Source of the DNA: JBBDWK01 sp040902885
GTDB taxonomy: Bacteria > Acidobacteriota > Terriglobia > Bryobacterales > Bryobacteraceae
Assembly: GCA_040902885.1 (NCBI GenBank)
Contig: JBBDWK010000090.1
Location: forward strand, 1-64,000
Length of the DNA: 64,000 bases
Direction: 5' to 3'
Part shown: piece by piece, positions 17,469 to 25,303 of the stretch
Numbering within the stretch: the stretch's first letter is position 1
Layout of the letters: each line of letters starts with the position of its first letter
Made by a program: the position numbers and the translations under genes
Notes under the pieces: generated by a model
What the model was told of the DNA's origin: nothing
The model's database searches: none
Seen by the model: the letters and a program-made list of their open reading frames with translations, nothing else

Positions 17469-18512
17469 ATGAATGACACGCGTCGCGTCTTCCTCGGAGT
17501 GACGGCATGGACGGCCGGGATCAGCGCCCTCCATGGGTGGCTCAACATCAACTGGAATGCGTACCGCAACAGCCGTCGCTCGCGCGACCAGCTCCAAACG
17601 CTGACAGTGGGCGGGTTGCCTGTCACCTGCAACCTCACGCTTCCCATCGCCTGCGTGGCGCGCAATCTCGACAGAACCCTCACGCGAGCGAACTTCGAAT
17701 ACAGACGGTACAACGGTTGGCCGGAGATCAAAGAGTCGCTCATTTCCGGCGAACTCGACGCCGCCTACATGCTGGCGCCGCTGGTGATGGATCTGGCGGC
17801 GCAGAACATCCCGGTCAAGACCGTCTCCATAGGTCATAGGTCGGGCGCGGTCATCATGGTGCATACTAACTCGCCCTATCGGAAGTTCCAGGATCTGACC
17901 GGCAAGCGGATCGCCATCCCCAGCCGCTTCGCCGTCGACTTTCTCTTTCTCCGCAAGATGCTAGCGAGGGAAGGCATGTCGGTCAACGACGTACATATCG
18001 TCGAGTTGCCGCCTCCCGACATGCCCGCCGCGCTCTACGCCAGGGCAGTCGACGCGTACTGTACCGGCGAGCCGTATGGCGCCTCGGCGCAACGCGCCGG
18101 ATACGCAGTTCCCTTGCGGATGACGCGCGACGAATGGCCCAACTACATCTGCTGCGTCCTCACCGTGCGCCAGGAGCTCATCGATCAGAACCCTGGCTTG
18201 GTGCAGGACCTCGTCAACTACGTGCAGGGGGCCGGCCAGTGGCTCGATGCTGAGCGGGAGCATCGGACCCGGGCGGCCGAGATCGCCGCCGGCAACGAGT
18301 ACTTCAATCAAGACCGGGCGATCCTCCAATACGTCATGGAAAACCCAACCGACCGCGTGACCTATGGAGATCTGCGGATGATCAAGGAGGAGTTCGACGA
18401 GATGATGCAGCTTTCCTTGGAAGCCGGAACGCTCGGGAAACCCATTGCCTTCGAGCGCTACATCGACGACAGCTTCGTGAAGGCTGCTCAACCGGCGCGC
18501 ATCGCCCTGTAA
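17469..18512 (+). CDS. NitT/TauT-type ABC solute-binding protein
   Basis: 347 residues of the NMT1/NrtA/SsuA-like family: GWPEIKESLISGELDAAYML, FQDLTGKRIAIPSRFAVDF and VDAYCTGEPYG are typical ligand-cleft segments. The N-terminus (RRVFLGVTAWTAGISALHGW) is a membrane-targeting leader. Two cysteines, C54 and C62 (VTCNLTLPIAC), stand where the paralogue at 24441 has CHLAC; they are unusual for the family. No permease or ATPase lies in this segment; a complete permease-ATPase-permease set begins 3.6 kb downstream with a broken copy of this protein. It is followed after 7 bases by the SCO1 gene. Confidence 0.85.
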   Translation: MNDTRRVFLGVTAWTAGISALHGWLNINWNAYRNSRRSRDQLQTLTVGGLPVTCNLTLPIACVARNLDRTLTRANFEYRRYNGWPEIKESLISGELDAAYMLAPLVMDLAAQNIPVKTVSIGHRSGAVIMVHTNSPYRKFQDLTGKRIAIPSRFAVDFLFLRKMLAREGMSVNDVHIVELPPPDMPAALYARAVDAYCTGEPYGASAQRAGYAVPLRMTRDEWPNYICCVLTVRQELIDQNPGLVQDLVNYVQGAGQWLDAEREHRTRAAEIAAGNEYFNQDRAILQYVMENPTDRVTYGDLRMIKEEFDEMMQLSLEAGTLGKPIAFERYIDDSFVKAAQPARIAL

Positions 18513-18519
18513 GGGCTCA

Positions 18520-19134
18520 ATGAAGAAAACGCTCCTCGCCGGCGCACTGGTTCTTCCCCTCGTGGCGTTGGGAACCTACTTCTCCTTTCAGCGGCCCCCG
18601 CTAGCCGAACAGGGCCTTCGCGCCGGCACCTTCGAGCCGCCGCGCGAGGCGCCCGCCTTCAGCCTGGACGGCTCCAACGGCAAGAAGCTGAGCTTGCGCG
18701 ACCATCTCGGCAAGGTGGTCATCTTGCAGTTCGGCTACACCTTTTGTGAGGAGGTCTGCCCGGTCACGCTTGCCCGCCTGACCGAAGTCTACAAGAAGCT
18801 GGGGAGCGCGGCGCGCGACGTCCAGCTGATCTACGTGACGGTCGATCCCGAGCGCGACAGTCCAGAGCGTCTGCGCGAGTACCTGGCCGCCTTCAACCCG
18901 AGCTTCCTCGGCGCCGCAGGCACGCCCGACGAGCTCGAGGCCGTTAAGAAAGCCTACGGCATCGTCGCCAAGCAAGTGGTTTCCCGAAATCAGGCGCTCG
19001 GATACGCAGTGGATCATTCGTCGTCCCTCTACCTGGTCGACCGGCAGGGAAAACTCCGCGGGCTGGTACCCTTCGGTACTCCAGCCGACGACATCGTTCA
19101 CGATCTCGATCTCCTGTTGAAAATGCGGCAATGA
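18520..19134 (+). CDS. SCO1/SenC copper chaperone family protein
   Basis: 204 residues, with one N-terminal membrane anchor and a thioredoxin fold. The copper-binding pattern is complete: CEEVCP (CxxxC) in GYTFCEEVCPVTLARL and the distal His in VDHSSSLYLVD. VTVDPERDSPERLREY is a further SCO1 signature. SCO1 proteins deliver copper to the CuA site of cytochrome oxidase or nitrous oxide reductase, or act as membrane thiol reductants. No oxidase gene is in the window. It overlaps the next gene by ATGA, so it is translationally coupled. Confidence 0.92.
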   Translation: MKKTLLAGALVLPLVALGTYFSFQRPPLAEQGLRAGTFEPPREAPAFSLDGSNGKKLSLRDHLGKVVILQFGYTFCEEVCPVTLARLTEVYKKLGSAARDVQLIYVTVDPERDSPERLREYLAAFNPSFLGAAGTPDELEAVKKAYGIVAKQVVSRNQALGYAVDHSSSLYLVDRQGKLRGLVPFGTPADDIVHDLDLLLKMRQ

Positions 19135-19631
19135 TCAATGCTGCCCACGCTCTCTCGGACGTCCATCCACGTGATGACGATGGTCTACCGACTTCATCCC
19201 GAACGCGTCGTCGCCGACTCTTCGGGATTGTCGCCGGCGCGATCTTCACCCCTGTCGTCTTCGCGGCGATGTGGCCCGTGACCTTCGACTCGCGAGAAGA
19301 GCTCTTCGAGATCCCCAAGGGTACCTGGGCTCGCCGGATGGCCGGCGAAAAGCGCGAGATCCTGCCGTCGGAGATTCATCTGCTCGTCGGCATTCGTAAC
19401 GTGTTGATGCTGAAGAACTCGGACGACGTGCCACAAATCTTCGGGCCGACCTTGCTGATGCCGGGCCAGACCTTCCGACTACCCTTCACGACGCCGTCGG
19501 AGAACTATTTTGCCTGCACCGCACACGCGAGCGGGCAGCTCATCGTTGTGGTGGAAGCAGCGCCGATCTGGCCGTGGAACCGGCTGAGCTGGCGGGTACG
19601 ACGGATGCTGCGCTGGTTGTCCAAGCCATGA
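19131..19631 (+). CDS. Membrane-anchored cupredoxin-like protein
   Basis: 166 residues: a basic N-terminal tail (RTRRRR), one membrane segment (LFGIVAGAIFTPVVFAAMW), then a small beta-rich domain. The segment NYFACTAHASGQLIVVV resembles the C-terminal copper loop of cupredoxins (Cys, then His), and VLMLKNSDDVPQIFGPTLLMPGQ fits the earlier strands. I class it as cupredoxin-like with moderate confidence; metal ligands are not fully assignable. It is coupled by ATGA overlaps to both the SCO1 gene before it and the cytochrome gene after it, which supports a role in copper or electron transfer at the membrane. Confidence 0.6.
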   Translation: MINAAHALSDVHPRDDDGLPTSSRTRRRRLFGIVAGAIFTPVVFAAMWPVTFDSREELFEIPKGTWARRMAGEKREILPSEIHLLVGIRNVLMLKNSDDVPQIFGPTLLMPGQTFRLPFTTPSENYFACTAHASGQLIVVVEAAPIWPWNRLSWRVRRMLRWLSKP

Positions 19632-19993
19632 GGGCGGTCCCACTCAGCCATCGCTGGTGTTGGCCGCTTCTCATCGGAGTGGTGGCGGTCGCCGGTTGCG
19701 CCTCACGCGAGACCGCGCGGGAGCAGCGGCCCGTTGACTACGCCGAAGCGCGCACGCTGGTGAACCGCCGCTGCATCGAATGTCACTCTGAGCAACCGAC
19801 CAACCGCGCGTTCCCGATTGCCCCTAAAGGAGTCATGCTCGACACCGCCATGCAAATGAAACAGTACGCCCAACGAATCGAAGCGCGCGTGGCAGTGGAG
19901 CGCACGATGCCGCTCGCGAACATGAGCGGCATGACCGACGAGGAGCGCTGGGTTCTCGGTCGTTGGGTGGAGGCGGGCGCCAAAGTCCCATAG
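19628..19993 (+). CDS. Cytochrome c lipoprotein, PuuD C-terminal type
   Basis: 121 residues from the ATG at 19628, which overlaps the previous stop by ATGA. There is a lipoprotein signal with lipobox VAVAGC. The mature part carries a haem c motif (CIECHSEQP) followed by APKGVMLDTAMQMKQYAQRI and MPLANMSGMTDEERWVLGRW, a pattern I know from the cytochrome domain at the end of the membrane urate oxidase PuuD. The N-terminal membrane half of PuuD is absent; this is a free-standing electron carrier. The operon context (SCO1, cupredoxins) suggests transfer of electrons at the outer face of the cytoplasmic membrane. Confidence 0.8.
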   Translation: MRAVPLSHRWCWPLLIGVVAVAGCASRETAREQRPVDYAEARTLVNRRCIECHSEQPTNRAFPIAPKGVMLDTAMQMKQYAQRIEARVAVERTMPLANMSGMTDEERWVLGRWVEAGAKVP

Positions 19994-20180
19994 TGGCGAT
20001 GGAGCTGTGGCGGTCCGCTTGCGGTTGATCGCCTAATGCTCGGCCCGTTCAGAAGCCGTGGCCTGCGAGTGGCTGTTTCGCTTCACATCGGGGAGTGGCC
20101 GGGACGGTACCGATTCGGGATCGGCGATCCCGGGCCGAATGCCGTTGGATCGAGCCTATAAATGCGTGTAGGATCTCTGT

Positions 20181-20600
20181 ATGGACACCGGCAACATCAA
20201 ACGTCAGGCACTCTACCTCGTCCTCGGCGCTCTGGGCTGTGTCCTCGTCTGGAAAATCGCACCGCTCTTAAGCACCTCTGGTTTCGTACGGGAGGCCCCC
20301 GCCGGCGCGAATGTGACACAGGGTCCCCACGCGCCTCCGGGTTCGGTGCTGGTGAACGTCAGTATGGTCGGGTTCGACCCTGCGGTGATCGAGGCGAAAG
20401 CCGGCCAGCCGCTTAAACTGGCGTTCTTTCGGCCCAACGCGGCAAACTGTATCCGTGAAGTGGTATTCCCCGGCCTCGGTATACGGAAAAAGCTTCCGCC
20501 AGGTCAAACCGTAGTAGTGGATATTACACCTCCAAAGAGCGGCCCGCTTGGTTTTGAATGTGATATGAAAATGCTCAAGGGACAACTGATCGTTCGCTGA
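20181..20600 (+). CDS. Cupredoxin-domain protein with membrane anchor
   Basis: 139 residues with one N-terminal membrane segment (ALYLVLGALGCVLVWKIA), then a cupredoxin_1-type domain: VNVSMVGFDPAVIEAKAGQP, a Cys in NCIREVVFPGLG, and C-terminal FECDMKMLKGQLIV, where Cys and Met ligands would bind copper. Similar domains accompany copper P-type ATPases. It begins 187 bases after the cytochrome gene and may have its own promoter. Its stop is followed within 10 bases, in the same frame, by the transposase tail remnant. Confidence 0.8.
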   Translation: MDTGNIKRQALYLVLGALGCVLVWKIAPLLSTSGFVREAPAGANVTQGPHAPPGSVLVNVSMVGFDPAVIEAKAGQPLKLAFFRPNAANCIREVVFPGLGIRKKLPPGQTVVVDITPPKSGPLGFECDMKMLKGQLIVR

Positions 20601-20671
20601 GAGCATTCCCTGAACAACTTCACCGGCATGGTCCATCTCGCCTGCGCCCTGATCCTGCTCCGTCATTTATG
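20601..20671 (+). pseudogene. 3' remnant of IS5-family transposase
   Basis: About 23 codons ending at TGA (20669-20671) read GMVHLACALILLRHL at the C-terminus, matching the hydrophobic helix that ends many IS5-family DDE transposases. The frame is closed upstream by the stop of the cupredoxin gene at 20598. The stop codon lies within the right 18-bp repeat. Nothing else of the transposase is seen. Confidence 0.55.
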
Positions 20672-20683
20672 AGATGGGTTCTA
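20666..20683 (-). repeat. Right 18-bp terminal inverted repeat
   Basis: TTTATGAGATGGGTTCTA, the exact reverse complement of 17367-17384. It ends 16 bases before the GTG start of the porin gene. Confidence 0.8.
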
Positions 20684-20699
20684 GTATCTTCTGACTATT

Positions 20700-22043
20700 G
20701 TGCCTTCTATTTGTCTCCGCTACCATCGCGGGATCTTGCTTGTTTTGATCGCGATTGTGGCCGGTTGTCTCTCGGTCTTCGCCCAGGCGCCCGCAGCTAA
20801 ACCAGCCCCCACTTTGGCATCTCCGCTGAACGAGCATCTGCCGGCATGGCTTCGCTTCGGCGGTGAAGTCCGTTCGCGCGTGGAGGGCTTCGGGGGCGGG
20901 GCTTACCGGTTCGATAACTCCGACGGATACATGTTGTCCCGCCTCCGCATCAACATGCTGGTCCAGCCTGCGCCATGGTTGAAGCTTTTCGCCCAGGGAC
21001 AGGACGCGCATGCCTTTGGGAAGAACCAGCAGCCGCCCCGGCCGCCGTTCCAGGACAGCATGGACCTCCGGCAGGCGTATCTCGAGCTGGGCGGCACCGA
21101 AAACAAAACTGTCGGACTTCGTGTAGGCCGGCAGGAGATGGCCTTTGGCGAGGAGCGCATGATCGGTCCGGCCAACTGGGTCAATACTCCCGTACACTTC
21201 GATGCGGCGCGCGGCAGTATCCGGCACGGCAGGTACCGGCTGGACGCGTTTGCAGCCTCGGTCGTCGTCGTGGGAGACGGCCAGTTCAACAAGCGGCTCG
21301 ACGGCAATAACATTCATGGGTTGTACGGCAGCATCGGGGAATTGATTCCGAAGAGCGTTCTGGAACCTTATGTTCTGTGGCGGCTGGCGCCCCGCGTGAT
21401 TACGGAGCTGGGCCCTCCCGGCAAAATGGATTTTTTTACTTATGGCTTCCGCTGGGCGGGAAAGCTGGCCGGGGATTACGAGTACGGCGTGGAAGCGGCC
21501 ATTCAAAGAGGCTCTTTGGGCAGCGACCGAATGGAGGCCTGGGGCAGTCACTGGCAGCTCGGCCGGACGTTCTCCCAGTGGACCACGAAGCCCAGAATCT
21601 ACGGCGAGTATAACTACGGCTCCGGCGACGCGGACCCTCGCGACGGCAAGCGCGGCACCTTCGATACGCTGTACGCCACGCCGCACGACCGCTGGGGTCT
21701 GGCCGACCAGGTCGGCTGGAGAAATCTGCACCACGCGCGCGGCGCCCTGGAAGCGAAGGTCGCGCTTGCGTGGACGATTAAAGCCAGCTACCATTCCTGG
21801 TGGCTCGCCAGTTCCCGCGACGGCCTTTATCTGCCGAACGGGGCGCTCTTCATCCGCGTGCCGGACGGATCGGCTGGAAGGCACGTCGGCCAGGAGTTCG
21901 ATGCCCAGGCCGTATGGACTCCCGTGCGGGGATGGATGGTGAATTTGGGGTACGCCCACATCGTCCCGGGTGAGTTTCTGAAAAAGGCCACGCCGGGAAA
22001 TTCATACAATTTCCCATACGTGATGGCCATTTATACTTTCTGA
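20700..22043 (+). CDS. Alginate-export-family outer membrane porin
   Basis: 447 residues. A signal peptide (GILLVLIAIVAGCLSVFAQ) precedes a beta-barrel of the alginate_exp (PF13372) type: LRFGGEVRSRVEG, LQAYLELGG-like strands, GRQEMAFGEERMIGPANWVN (the typical GRQ...GxxR loop) and a terminal aromatic, YTF. Members are outer-membrane channels for anionic substrates. The start (GTG at 20700) is tentative: the boundary of the cargo segment lies 16 bases upstream, so the original promoter and perhaps the first codons were replaced. The ABC importer operon follows; the porin may supply it, which is inference from position. Confidence 0.75.
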   Translation: MPSICLRYHRGILLVLIAIVAGCLSVFAQAPAAKPAPTLASPLNEHLPAWLRFGGEVRSRVEGFGGGAYRFDNSDGYMLSRLRINMLVQPAPWLKLFAQGQDAHAFGKNQQPPRPPFQDSMDLRQAYLELGGTENKTVGLRVGRQEMAFGEERMIGPANWVNTPVHFDAARGSIRHGRYRLDAFAASVVVVGDGQFNKRLDGNNIHGLYGSIGELIPKSVLEPYVLWRLAPRVITELGPPGKMDFFTYGFRWAGKLAGDYEYGVEAAIQRGSLGSDRMEAWGSHWQLGRTFSQWTTKPRIYGEYNYGSGDADPRDGKRGTFDTLYATPHDRWGLADQVGWRNLHHARGALEAKVALAWTIKASYHSWWLASSRDGLYLPNGALFIRVPDGSAGRHVGQEFDAQAVWTPVRGWMVNLGYAHIVPGEFLKKATPGNSYNFPYVMAIYTF

Positions 22044-22095
22044 TGAGACGAATTTGCGGAAACAGTCCTAATAGTTTTTTACTAGGCTATTTCCC

Positions 22096-22125
22096 TTGCT
22101 ACTGTCTACCTGTCCTATTGATAAT
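22096..22125 (+). promoter_or_regulatory. Sigma-70-like promoter for the ABC operon
   Basis: TTGCTA (22096-22101), an 18-base spacer and GATAAT (22120-22125), 26 bases before the first permease ATG. The match is fair, not strong. Confidence 0.4.
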
Positions 22126-22151
22126 GGGTAAGTTCCATCCGAAATAATCCG

Positions 22152-22901
22152 ATGAAGCGGCTCCTGCCTTTCAGTCTCATCACACTTCTGATCGCCGGAT
22201 GGCACGTCTCGGCGAGCCTGCAGACGGATGCTCTGCTGCCCGGGCCCTGGGCGGTGGTCCTGGCGATAGTGGAACTCGCACAGAAAGGCCTTCTGCTGAA
22301 GTACGTGGTGGCGTCCCTGTTTCGGGTGACGTGGGGCTATCTTCTGGCGGTGCTGCTGGCGATTCCCTGCGGAATTCTGCTGGGCTGGTATCGCCGCGGC
22401 GAGGTTGCGATCAATCCGCTGATTCAGGTTTTGCGCCCGATCTCGCCGCTGGCCTGGATCCCGATCTCCATCCTCTGGTTCGGAGTGGCGGATGAGGCGG
22501 CAATCTTCCTCATCTTTCTGGCTTCGTTCCTGCCAATCACAGTCACCGCTCTGAATGCCATCGGAAACATCCCCGAGGTAAACGTGAACGCGGGCCGGAA
22601 CTTCGGCCTGTCGGAGCGGCAACTGATTATGCAAGTGCTGTACCCGGCCATAGCGCCGCAACTGATCGTGGGCCTGCGCATCGCTTTGGGCATCGCCTGG
22701 CTGGTGGTGGTGGCCGCGGAGATGATCGCGGTGAATTCGGGGCTGGGGTTTTTAATCGTGGACGCTCGCAATGCGGGCAACCGCTATGACCTGGTGGTCG
22801 CCGGAATGGTGATGATCGGAATCATTGGGCTGATTCTGGATACAGGAATGAAAAGCCTGGAGAAACTCAAATTCCTCCGGTGGGGGTACGTGGAGTCCTA
22901 A
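22152..22901 (+). CDS. NitT/TauT-type ABC permease 1
   Basis: 249 residues, with five to six membrane helices in the SsuC/TauC/NrtB pattern. The cytoplasmic EAA-type loop is AGRNFGLSERQLIMQVLYP followed by APQLIVGLRIALG, and LRPISPLAWIPISILWFG is the family hallmark. It heads a four-gene operon with TAATG coupling to the ATPase gene. The second permease at 23687 is a close paralogue, so the transporter is probably a heterodimer of permeases. Confidence 0.92.
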   Translation: MKRLLPFSLITLLIAGWHVSASLQTDALLPGPWAVVLAIVELAQKGLLLKYVVASLFRVTWGYLLAVLLAIPCGILLGWYRRGEVAINPLIQVLRPISPLAWIPISILWFGVADEAAIFLIFLASFLPITVTALNAIGNIPEVNVNAGRNFGLSERQLIMQVLYPAIAPQLIVGLRIALGIAWLVVVAAEMIAVNSGLGFLIVDARNAGNRYDLVVAGMVMIGIIGLILDTGMKSLEKLKFLRWGYVES

Positions 22902-23686
22902 TGGCGATAGCGACTAAACTCGCGGAGCGGGCAGTTCAAACCAAGCTGAGCATCCGCGGTCTGAACATGATCTTTCGGAGGGACGGGAACGAGGTTCGCG
23001 TTCTCGAGAACATCGGTCTGGAAGCGCGGAAGGGGGAATTCCTATGCATCCTGGGGCCGTCCGGATGCGGCAAATCCACCTTGCTGAACATCGTTGGCGG
23101 GTTTATCACGCCCACCAGCGGAACAGTCCTGATTGACGGCGAAGCCGTGGACGGTCCCGATCCACGCCGCATTTTCGTGTTTCAGGAGCGCGGCGTCTTC
23201 CCGTGGATGACGGTGGAAGGCAACATCGGCTTCGGGCTGTTTAACCTGAGCCGCGACGAACGCCAGCGGCGCATCGCGCACTACGTGCAACTGGTGGGCC
23301 TGGAGGGATTCGAGCACGCCTACCCGCAGGAGCTTTCCGGCGGCATGAAGCAGCGCGTGGAAGTAGCGCGGGCGCTGGCGGTGAACCCGGATATGCTCTA
23401 CCTCGACGAGCCGTTCGGAGCGCTGGATTCGATCACGCGCCTCATCATGCGCGGCGAGCTGCTGCGCATCTGGCACGCGGAGCGCAAGACCATTCTGTTT
23501 GTTACTCACGATATTGAAGAATCGGTGCAGTTGGCCGACCGCGTGATCGTGATGTCCGCCCGGCCGGCGAGCATTCGAAGAGTGGTCGAGATCGATATTC
23601 CTCATCCCCGCGACATCAGCTCGCCCCGGTATCTGGAGCTGCGGGACAGCATTTTCGAGGAAATCGGGCTGGCCCACAAGGTCTAA
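22901..23686 (+). CDS. NitT/TauT-type ABC ATP-binding protein
   Basis: 261 residues from the ATG at 22901 (TAATG overlap with permease 1). Walker A is GPSGCGKST, Q-loop FVFQERGVFPW, signature LSGGMKQRVEVARAL, Walker B MLYLDEPFGALD and the switch His in LFVTHDIEES. This is the SsuB/TauB/NrtD group, energising uptake of small oxyanions, sulfonates or similar solutes. It ends directly against the next ATG with no gap. Substrate is not deducible from this subunit. Confidence 0.95.
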   Translation: MAIATKLAERAVQTKLSIRGLNMIFRRDGNEVRVLENIGLEARKGEFLCILGPSGCGKSTLLNIVGGFITPTSGTVLIDGEAVDGPDPRRIFVFQERGVFPWMTVEGNIGFGLFNLSRDERQRRIAHYVQLVGLEGFEHAYPQELSGGMKQRVEVARALAVNPDMLYLDEPFGALDSITRLIMRGELLRIWHAERKTILFVTHDIEESVQLADRVIVMSARPASIRRVVEIDIPHPRDISSPRYLELRDSIFEEIGLAHKV

Positions 23687-24448
23687 ATGAGGCGCTGGGA
23701 ATACTACTTCTGGCCGGTCTTCACAGGCGTCGTCTGCCTGCTGGCCTGGCATTGGTCTGTGGTGTGGAGCAAGACCACGATTTTTCCTTCGCCCCTGCTT
23801 GTCTGGAACGGCGTCGACGAGCTGGTTCGCAAGGGCCTTTTGTGGGGCTATTCGCGCGACTCCCTGTACCGCGTGGGCGTGGGATACGCGGTGGCGGTCG
23901 TGTTCGGCATTCCCACCGGGCTGACTATTGGCTGGTACAGGAACGCCGCCATCGCGGCGAACCCGGTGATCCAGGTAATGCGGCCCATCAGCCCGCTGGC
24001 ATGGATTCCGCTTTCCATCGTCTGGTTCGGCGTCACCGATTTCGCGGCCATATTCCTGATCTTTCTGGCGTCCTTTTTTCCTATCGTGGTGTCGACCTCA
24101 AACGGGGTCAAGAACGTGCCCGAGATGTTTCTGCGCGCCGGGCGAAACTTCGGCCTCTCGCCGAGCGCCCTCTTTCGCCGGGTGCTGTTTCCCGCGGCGC
24201 TGCCGCAAATACTGGTAGGGCTTCGCATCACTTTTGGCATTGCATGGCTGGTGGTGGTGGCGGCCGAGATGATCGCCGTCGATTCCGGCCTCGGTTACCT
24301 GATTATCGATGCTCGAAACGCCGGCAAACGCTACGATCTTGTGGTAGCCGGCATGTTGCTGATTGGAGTGATCGGCCTGGCGCTCGATGCCGCCGCCCGG
24401 CGCGTGGAGACAATCCGGTCCGTGCGATGGGGTTTCCGAAATGAGTGA
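23687..24448 (+). CDS. NitT/TauT-type ABC permease 2
   Basis: 253 residues, a close paralogue of permease 1: MRPISPLAWIPLSIVWFGV and the EAA loop AGRNFGLSPSALFRRVLFP. It starts immediately after the ATPase stop and its own end overlaps the binding-protein start by 8 bases. Two non-identical permeases in one operon suggest a heterodimeric channel, less usual in this family, where a single permease gene is common. Confidence 0.92.
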   Translation: MRRWEYYFWPVFTGVVCLLAWHWSVVWSKTTIFPSPLLVWNGVDELVRKGLLWGYSRDSLYRVGVGYAVAVVFGIPTGLTIGWYRNAAIAANPVIQVMRPISPLAWIPLSIVWFGVTDFAAIFLIFLASFFPIVVSTSNGVKNVPEMFLRAGRNFGLSPSALFRRVLFPAALPQILVGLRITFGIAWLVVVAAEMIAVDSGLGYLIIDARNAGKRYDLVVAGMLLIGVIGLALDAAARRVETIRSVRWGFRNE

Positions 24449-25279
24449 CGCCAAACGCGTCCTTTTGGGTCTGCTGTTGTGGACCACCGTGGTCTCGGCG
24501 CTGCATATGCGCCTCAACTTCGATTGGTCGGCCCTGGTGAACGACCGGCTGCCCGAGGAACAGCGCAAGCTGAACGTTGCGTTCATCCCCGTCACCTGCC
24601 ACCTGGCTTGTCCGGTGACCGACTATATTTCCCGCTACTCGAAGGCCGGGAATATCTTCATCCCCAAAATGTTCCAGGGGTTTCCGGAAATCAAGGAAGC
24701 GCTGATCGCCAATAAGATGCAGGCCGGATTCATGGTGGCCCCGATGGCGATCGCTTTGAAGTCGCAGGGCGTGCCGATCCGCATCGTTTACCTGGGACAC
24801 CGCTACGGCAGCGCGGTTGTGGTTCGCGCCGACGGCCCGGTGAGGAAGTTTCCGGATCTGCGCGGGAAAATAGTTGCCATTCCCAGCCGGTTCTCCGATG
24901 AGCGCCTGATCGTTTTCCGGGCTCTGGAAAGATACAACATGAAGGCCGAAGACGTCAAGATGGTGGAGATGGCTCCCGCGGATGTGGCCGGCGCCCTGGC
25001 CGCCAGTGCGATCGATGCCTTCTCCATACAGCTCGCTTCTACTACAACCAAGACCCCAGGCTTTTGCGGTGGGCGCTCACAAATCCTCTCGACCGTGTCA
25101 TGTATACAAGGCTGACTCCTCTCAAACCCGACTTCGATTACATTCGGGACATGATGATCAAGACTGGTGTGCTGGAGAAGAGAATCGCATTTGAGGAGTA
25201 CGTGGACGTCCAGTTCGCCGAGGGAGCGAAGTACAAGACTGCCTGGAACTACGAGCCCGGCAGCAACTATGCGGAGTGA
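24441..25279 (+). pseudogene. ABC solute-binding protein with internal deletion and frameshift
   Basis: The 5' part (24441-25031, to DAFSIQ) aligns throughout with the intact protein at 17469 (PVTCHLACPV, FQGFPEIKEALIANKM, LRGKIVAIPSRF). At about 25032 the frame breaks: the original frame runs on to an unrelated stop at 25115, while the next frame resumes the alignment from YYNQDPRLLRWALTNPLDRV (25040) and runs to the stop at 25279 (RIAFEEYVDVQFAEG). Measured between matched residues (Asp at 25014/18051, Asn at 25046/18306), 223 bases are missing relative to the paralogue, not a multiple of three. The part lost would be much of the second lobe, so the product is unlikely to bind ligand. Confidence 0.8.
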
Positions 25280-25303
25280 GCGGGCGGTGTTAGAATTCTT
25301 CCC

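Larger units (their letters stand above)
17367..20683. mobile_element. IS-end-bounded cargo segment without transposase
   Basis: A 3.3-kb segment framed by perfect 18-bp inverted repeats (17367-17384 and 20666-20683). Just inside the right repeat the last 20-odd codons of what looks like an IS5-family transposase survive (20601-20669, ending GMVHLACALILLRHL and stop), the repeat overlapping the stop codon as in real insertion sequences. The rest of the transposase is missing, and five redox/transport genes occupy the interior. The outermost bases read TTAG on the left (17366-17369) and CTAG on the right (20681-20684), both fitting the YTAR target of IS5-group elements, though they are not identical. 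It could be a non-autonomous carrier or the relic of two elements. Confidence 0.6.

Noticed and set aside
22060..22085. CCTAATAG...ACTAGG hairpin after the porin gene
   Set aside because: The stem needs a three-base bulge and the T run is in the loop; too weak to call a terminator.
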